NCBI RefSeq assembly: GCF_963665355.1
Contig: NZ_OY762229.1
Span: 2,914,001-2,978,000, forward strand
DNA length: 64,000 bases
Source of the DNA: an uncultured Desulfobacter sp.
Lineage (GTDB): Bacteria > Desulfobacterota > Desulfobacteria > Desulfobacterales > Desulfobacteraceae
Direction: 5' to 3'
Shown here one piece after another: positions 60,208 through 64,000 of this stretch. Numbering within the stretch: position 1 is the stretch's first letter; each line of letters starts with the position of its first letter. The position numbers and the translations under genes are program-made. Below the pieces are notes generated by a model, which did no database searches, was not told the DNA's origin, and saw only the letters and a program-made list of their open reading frames with translations.

Positions 60208-62667
60208 TCAAATAATAGGGGTTTCCATTTCGTTGATAACTTCTGTAGATACGCCGAATTTTGGGCTGTAATATTGTTCGTCTAAGTAATAGATCTCTTC
60301 CCCTTTCTGAACAGGGCGAACGGCTTGGGCTTTGACTAATTTATCCCAGACATTGGGAAACAGGTTGACGCTGTATTTTTGTGCCTTTTTTAGTAGTGAA
60401 TATGCTTGGGCGGGTTCTGGTGCCGCACAAAGATCTGCCACAATACTTTTCCCTTCTTTGTATTGGACAATTATTGCCTGGGTCGGTGCATCAATTGATT
60501 TAAATACCTTGCCGGCTGTTTTGAAAGACTGCTGTAAACTGAAAGTGGCTTTCTGAACATCTTTTTCCCGTCCGACATTGAGTGGGTTATCGCTTAACAG
60601 GTTCAGTAATGTATCTTGTCTTCCTGCCTGCTTTGCCGTCAGGGGGTATGTCATCTGATCTGCCCGTTCATAAAAATAGTAAGAGAAATATCTGTCCATT
60701 GAAACCGGACTTAAAAAATCTTCATGGTCTTGTTCTTCCAAAATCCGTTTGGCCTTATCCCTTCCTGTTTTTATATCGGTCAGCAGATCAATGGATTCAT
60801 TGTCAGGGTTGACGATATACACCTGGGAAATGTCATGATTACCGTTCCGGTTGCAGCGGCCTGCGGCCTGGGCAATGGAGTCAAGACCCGCCAGAAACCG
60901 GATTACAGAATTAAAATCAACATCAACGCCTGCTTCAATGAGCTGTGTTGAGATACAAAGCAACGGAAGTTTGTTCTCCAGGCGCTGTCTGATCTCATCC
61001 AGAATTTCAGTCCGGTGCGCGGGACAAAGGCTTGTGCTTAAGTGAAAAACAACGTTTTTATCTTCATGGGCGATTAGTTCTGCACACATCTCATACAGTT
61101 GGCGTGCCCAAGCCTTGGTATTTACAATGACAAGGCAATTGCCTTTTTCCTGAACCTGGGCGACGGCCAGGTCAGCAATCTGCTCTTTGGTCCAGCCTCC
61201 AGAACGGGTTCTGTTTTCAATGTTTACTCTTTTCAGTTGTCTAAAAAGATCAACGGTATCACCCGCCAGTTCATTTTCCGCAGGGATATCAAGTGCACCG
61301 TAGTCTTTGTCAACACAGTTAAGCACCGGTTGGGTGGCCGTACAAAGCACCGCTGTAGTTCGGGCATAATTTGTTAAAAAGTTAAGTCCGTTGCAAAATA
61401 GGTGAATACAGTTAATGGGAAGGCATTGAATTTCATCAAAGATAATAACTGAATTGGCCAGATTGTGCATCCGTCTGGGGCCTCTGGTTCCGCCACCGAA
61501 TAAAGCCTCAAGAAATTGGACCATTGTGGTGAAAATGACAGGCGCGTCCCAGTTTTCAGAAGATAGTTTGGACTGCCAGGTCTGCTTTTCAGGCTCAAGA
61601 TTGGAGTGGTGTTCAAGTACCCAGGGATATTCATCTCCAACCTGCTCCAATATATTTCTGATTTCCCTGGCATTCTGGTCAATGATGGACGTATAGGGAA
61701 TAACATAAATAATATGATCCAGTTGATGCTTTTGGGCATGATGAAGGGCGAACCGCATGGATGCAAATGTTTTTCCGCCTCCGGTCGGAACAGTCAATAA
61801 GTATTGGCCTTGTTCCTTAGGAGCCGTTTCCAGACAATGTCTTGAAATTTTGTTTCGCAATTCATCCACCCGGTTGCCAACATTAAAACCCGAAAGCTTT
61901 TCTTCCAGCCGATTTATGGCAATTTGCCAGTCTATTTTCTTTTTCTTTCGAAACCTTTGATTCTCAAGACATTCAAAATCTGCGCTGTCAATACGGTCTG
62001 CATCAATAAGGCAGCTGAACAAAAAACGGGTGAAAAATCCAAGCCTGAAATGTTTTAAACGGTCAGGCTCTTTTTTGGGGGGGGATACGATACGAGCAAC
62101 TTGCTTTAGAATTTGTTTTAGAAAATTTTCTGTTGCAATATGTTCAATGGACTCTTTGATTTCAAGATCTGCTGCTTCAAGGCATGTTTGAAGATGAGTC
62201 AACTCATTATTTTTTTTGATTCTTTTCAAGAAACCATTCTCACCTTCCACGCGCAGGCAATCAATCATCCCTCCATGATGGGACGCCAGGCATACCGCCA
62301 GAATTTGCCCAACCAGTTTGCCCTGGAGTCCATATTTTTTAAAACGCTGCCATATCCACTGTGCTCCTGCTGTTGAATGATCAATTTTACCTTTAAGATT
62401 TTTGGTATCGACATTGGCGTCATCGATATCAGGATTAAGAAGGCCTGTTTCCGTTTTTATATAATTTTGAAAATCGGTGCTGTATTTACCTATATCATGG
62501 AGCAGACCAAGCAGTTCTCCGGCCTCAGGTAATCCGATTTTAGCAGTGAGCTTTTTACAGATAGATGCCACACCCGTTAAATGCTCGCATACTGTTTGAA
62601 TGTCATTATCCCAGCTTCGGTGATGAGCAACAAACTTTTTTTTGATAGATTTGTCATCTTGGTTCAT
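60208..62667 (-). CDS. cas3: CRISPR helicase-nuclease Cas3
   Basis: 819 residues from ATG 62667 (AAAGG nine bases upstream); in-frame ATGs at 62706 and 62736 are less likely. N-terminal HD nuclease with 'VAHHRSWDND' and 'ELLGLLHDIGKYSTDF', then a superfamily-2 helicase: Walker A 'TVPTGGGKTFASM', DExx box 'IIFDEIQCLP', motif III 'VLCTATQP' and motif VI 'QAAGRCNRNG'. It degrades DNA bound by Cascade. First gene of the cas operon. Confidence 0.96.
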   Translation of the reverse strand: MNQDDKSIKKKFVAHHRSWDNDIQTVCEHLTGVASICKKLTAKIGLPEAGELLGLLHDIGKYSTDFQNYIKTETGLLNPDIDDANVDTKNLKGKIDHSTAGAQWIWQRFKKYGLQGKLVGQILAVCLASHHGGMIDCLRVEGENGFLKRIKKNNELTHLQTCLEAADLEIKESIEHIATENFLKQILKQVARIVSPPKKEPDRLKHFRLGFFTRFLFSCLIDADRIDSADFECLENQRFRKKKKIDWQIAINRLEEKLSGFNVGNRVDELRNKISRHCLETAPKEQGQYLLTVPTGGGKTFASMRFALHHAQKHQLDHIIYVIPYTSIIDQNAREIRNILEQVGDEYPWVLEHHSNLEPEKQTWQSKLSSENWDAPVIFTTMVQFLEALFGGGTRGPRRMHNLANSVIIFDEIQCLPINCIHLFCNGLNFLTNYARTTAVLCTATQPVLNCVDKDYGALDIPAENELAGDTVDLFRQLKRVNIENRTRSGGWTKEQIADLAVAQVQEKGNCLVIVNTKAWARQLYEMCAELIAHEDKNVVFHLSTSLCPAHRTEILDEIRQRLENKLPLLCISTQLIEAGVDVDFNSVIRFLAGLDSIAQAAGRCNRNGNHDISQVYIVNPDNESIDLLTDIKTGRDKAKRILEEQDHEDFLSPVSMDRYFSYYFYERADQMTYPLTAKQAGRQDTLLNLLSDNPLNVGREKDVQKATFSLQQSFKTAGKVFKSIDAPTQAIIVQYKEGKSIVADLCAAPEPAQAYSLLKKAQKYSVNLFPNVWDKLVKAQAVRPVQKGEEIYYLDEQYYSPKFGVSTEVINEMETPII

Positions 62668-62752
62668 CAACAATTGCCTTTCAAAACAATTTATTTGATA
62701 TCGCATAGGGTAATATCCGGGTTCAGTGGGAGCCACTATTCTGTGTCGCGCA

Positions 62753-62783
62753 GACTATCTGTGTTAATTAGGGATAGATAGTC
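62753..62783. promoter_or_regulatory. Inverted repeat upstream of cas3
   Basis: GACTATCT and AGATAGTC form a perfect 8-bp inverted repeat 15 bp apart, 86 bp before the cas3 start, flanked by G/C on both sides. It is placed like an operator for the cas operon. No regulator gene is present in the locus. Confidence 0.35.
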
Positions 62784-62812
62784 CGCACCTTTATTAATTA
62801 TTCTTTTTTATT

Positions 62813-62842
62813 ATTTCAATCCACGCCCCGTATGGGGGGGAC
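62813..62842 (-). repeat. Solitary decayed CRISPR repeat
   Basis: Thirty bases beginning ATTTCAATCCACGCCCC match the array repeat over most of its length, with G-to-A at the first base, CGCG changed to GTAT and a shortened G/C run. It stands alone upstream of cas3, in the same orientation as the array 9.2 kb away. From 62843 to 63100 nothing further was recognised. Confidence 0.75.
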
Positions 62843-63100
62843 TATAGCTTGTCAAAAACTAAATGATTAATGATTGTTTTAATCTGCGTTTTTAAAGGGC
62901 AAATTATTTATGGGGACTCCAAAACAGATTCAGCTTCAAGCATATTTTTACCATAACTAACTATTTTGAATCTGATTTTCATGTTTCCACTCCTGCATCT
63001 GGTTTATTTCAACAGTTAAAATACAGGATAAAAAAAAATAATAATCAACTTCAATAAAAAGGAAAAGTAAAAATTTTAGAGAACCATTCCACCTTAATTG

Positions 63101-63284
63101 AAGAATATAGGAATTTCCATTTTACCGTCCGATATCTTCATTTGTGGTGATATTGACAAAAATGTGTTTAACTCACGTCATGACTTTGCTATCGGATAAA
63201 AAATAAGCTTTTTAGATGCTGATGTGTTTAAGACGATCTTTGATGATCATTGGGAAGATTTTAAAGATCTATTATCGGAGTTTA
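63101..63284 (+). repeat. Right copy of the 185-bp direct repeat flanking the CRISPR-Cas locus
   Basis: Same orientation and nearly the same sequence as 52804-52988. After 63284 the copy jumps across a deletion to a later part of the IS91-type gene (TAATGACAAGTGG), whereas the left copy keeps that stretch. Confidence 0.85.
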
Positions 63285-63632
63285 ATAATGACAAGTGGAG
63301 GCATAAGCACTGAACAAGAGTGTTGGTATGACCTGGGCTATTTTAAATACAAAAGGTATTACGGCTTGGAGGCAACCCGGACATATAGGAAGTGGTCAGC
63401 GGTCATTCAGAAAGGGATAGAGCGAATAGGCAGAATAGTCAAAGGAGCTTATCAAATAATCAAACGCAAAAACTATCGGAAAAAATATCAGGAAATCAGC
63501 GGGATAGATCCCATGAGGTGTCAATATTGCGAAAACGTTATGGAATTGATGTCGATATGGCATCCCAAATACGGTACTCTGTTTGATATTTTTTCGACTT
63601 TAATGGATAAACCTTTGTTTCGAGTGTTTTGA
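63216..63632 (+). pseudogene. IS91-family transposase relic, right copy
   Basis: The 5' part is the direct repeat; the 3' part encodes 'ECWYDLGYFKYKRYYGLEAT' (the HUH block itself is deleted) and the IS91-type ending 'IDPMRCQYCENVMELMSIWH' with PKYG, ending at stop 63630-63632. The two relics keep different parts: left the HUH block, right the C-terminal end. Both are inactive. From 63633 to 63820 no gene was seen. Confidence 0.65.
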
Positions 63633-63820
63633 AATATTATAACTGCCTTGCAATAGGGACGTCGGAGCAGGGTTTCAGCCATAGTTATAGAAACAGTTAC
63701 ACCCTACTACTCAGCCCATTAAAATTTTTCTAAAACTTGGCTGATGGTTGGTAACTTTGAGATTATAATGTCAGAAGAAAGAATTTCAGCAATGGCACTT
63801 TTTTCGGAGATGATTTGAAT

Positions 63821-64000
63821 ATGAATGACGGAATCATGGAGAGCCTTATAGAGCAAAATCCAGATGCAATAATATTTGCCGATATAAAAGGTACAATACG
63901 TGTGTGGAATGTGACGGCTGAACGTATTTTCGGATTTACCAAAGCGCAAGCAATCGGATCAAAATTAGACATCATTGTCCCACAAAAATTACGAGAGGCC
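63821..64000 (+). CDS. PAS-domain protein, N-terminal part
   Basis: ATG 63821 has GGAG 11 bp upstream. Sixty codons are open to the window edge and encode a PAS domain start: 'LIEQNPDAIIFADIKGTIR', 'VWNVTAERIFGFTKAQAIG'. This is the beginning of a sensor, possibly a histidine kinase, cyclase or regulator. The output domain is outside the window. Confidence 0.75.
   Translation, partial: MNDGIMESLIEQNPDAIIFADIKGTIRVWNVTAERIFGFTKAQAIGSKLDIIVPQKLREA

Noticed and set aside
63216-63632. Intact 138-residue protein
   Set aside because: It joins two separated parts of the IS91-type transposase across a deletion; treated as a relic.

Overview
The window looks like a piece of chromosome from an anaerobic, Gram-negative, deltaproteobacterium-like organism (Desulfobacterota, probably near Desulfobacteraceae). 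This is an inference from a rubrerythrin, outer-membrane TonB and TolC systems, moderate GC content, many PAS/histidine-kinase/GGDEF pieces and several decayed insertion sequences. No rRNA or tRNA gene was seen.

Region 1 (1-9982): a minus-strand trio of an actin-like ATPase (cut by the window edge), a degenerate P-loop/GTPase-like protein and a one-span membrane protein. It is divergent from a plus-strand operon of two YbjQ-family proteins and an M48 membrane protease. A substrate-binding lipoprotein and hybrid histidine kinase pair follows on the minus strand. Region 2 (10163-24897): an atypical PEP carboxylase, an HBM-type chemoreceptor, and a tripartite efflux operon (TolC, adaptor, MacB-like ATPase, permease) whose adaptor is fused to cytoplasmic PAS and GAF domains. 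Then come a metallophosphoesterase, rubrerythrin, a methyltransferase and a patch of broken signalling genes.

Region 3 (24898-49801) is the main metabolic island. Thirteen minus-strand genes run from an STN-type TonB receptor down to a D-serine dehydratase: two TonB receptors, an ADP-forming acyl-CoA synthetase, a cytoplasmic S12 serine hydrolase, a dipeptide epimerase, a complete TtpC-type TonB energising module, a D-aminopeptidase and the dehydratase. Divergent from them are an ECF sigma factor and FecR, then a tryptophanase-family lyase, and a second S12 hydrolase / MFS transporter / dipeptide epimerase set. The parts fit import and breakdown of peptides containing D-amino acids or cell-wall peptides: receptor capture, TonB-driven uptake, intracellular hydrolysis, epimerisation, deamination to 2-oxoacids, and energy recovery through acyl-CoA. 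That pathway is inferred from gene families, not shown directly.

Region 4 (49802-53164) is a mobile-element graveyard containing a 628-bp Tn3-derived miniature element, an IS4-type fragment and an IS91-type fragment. Region 5 (53165-62842) is a complete type I-C CRISPR-Cas locus (cas3, cas5c, cas8c, cas7c, cas4, cas1, cas2, seven repeats) with a Fic-domain protein gene translationally coupled between cas7 and cas4. A 185-bp near-identical direct repeat from an IS91-type transposase gene lies on both sides of the locus, and a lone decayed CRISPR repeat sits upstream of cas3. The window ends inside a PAS-domain gene.
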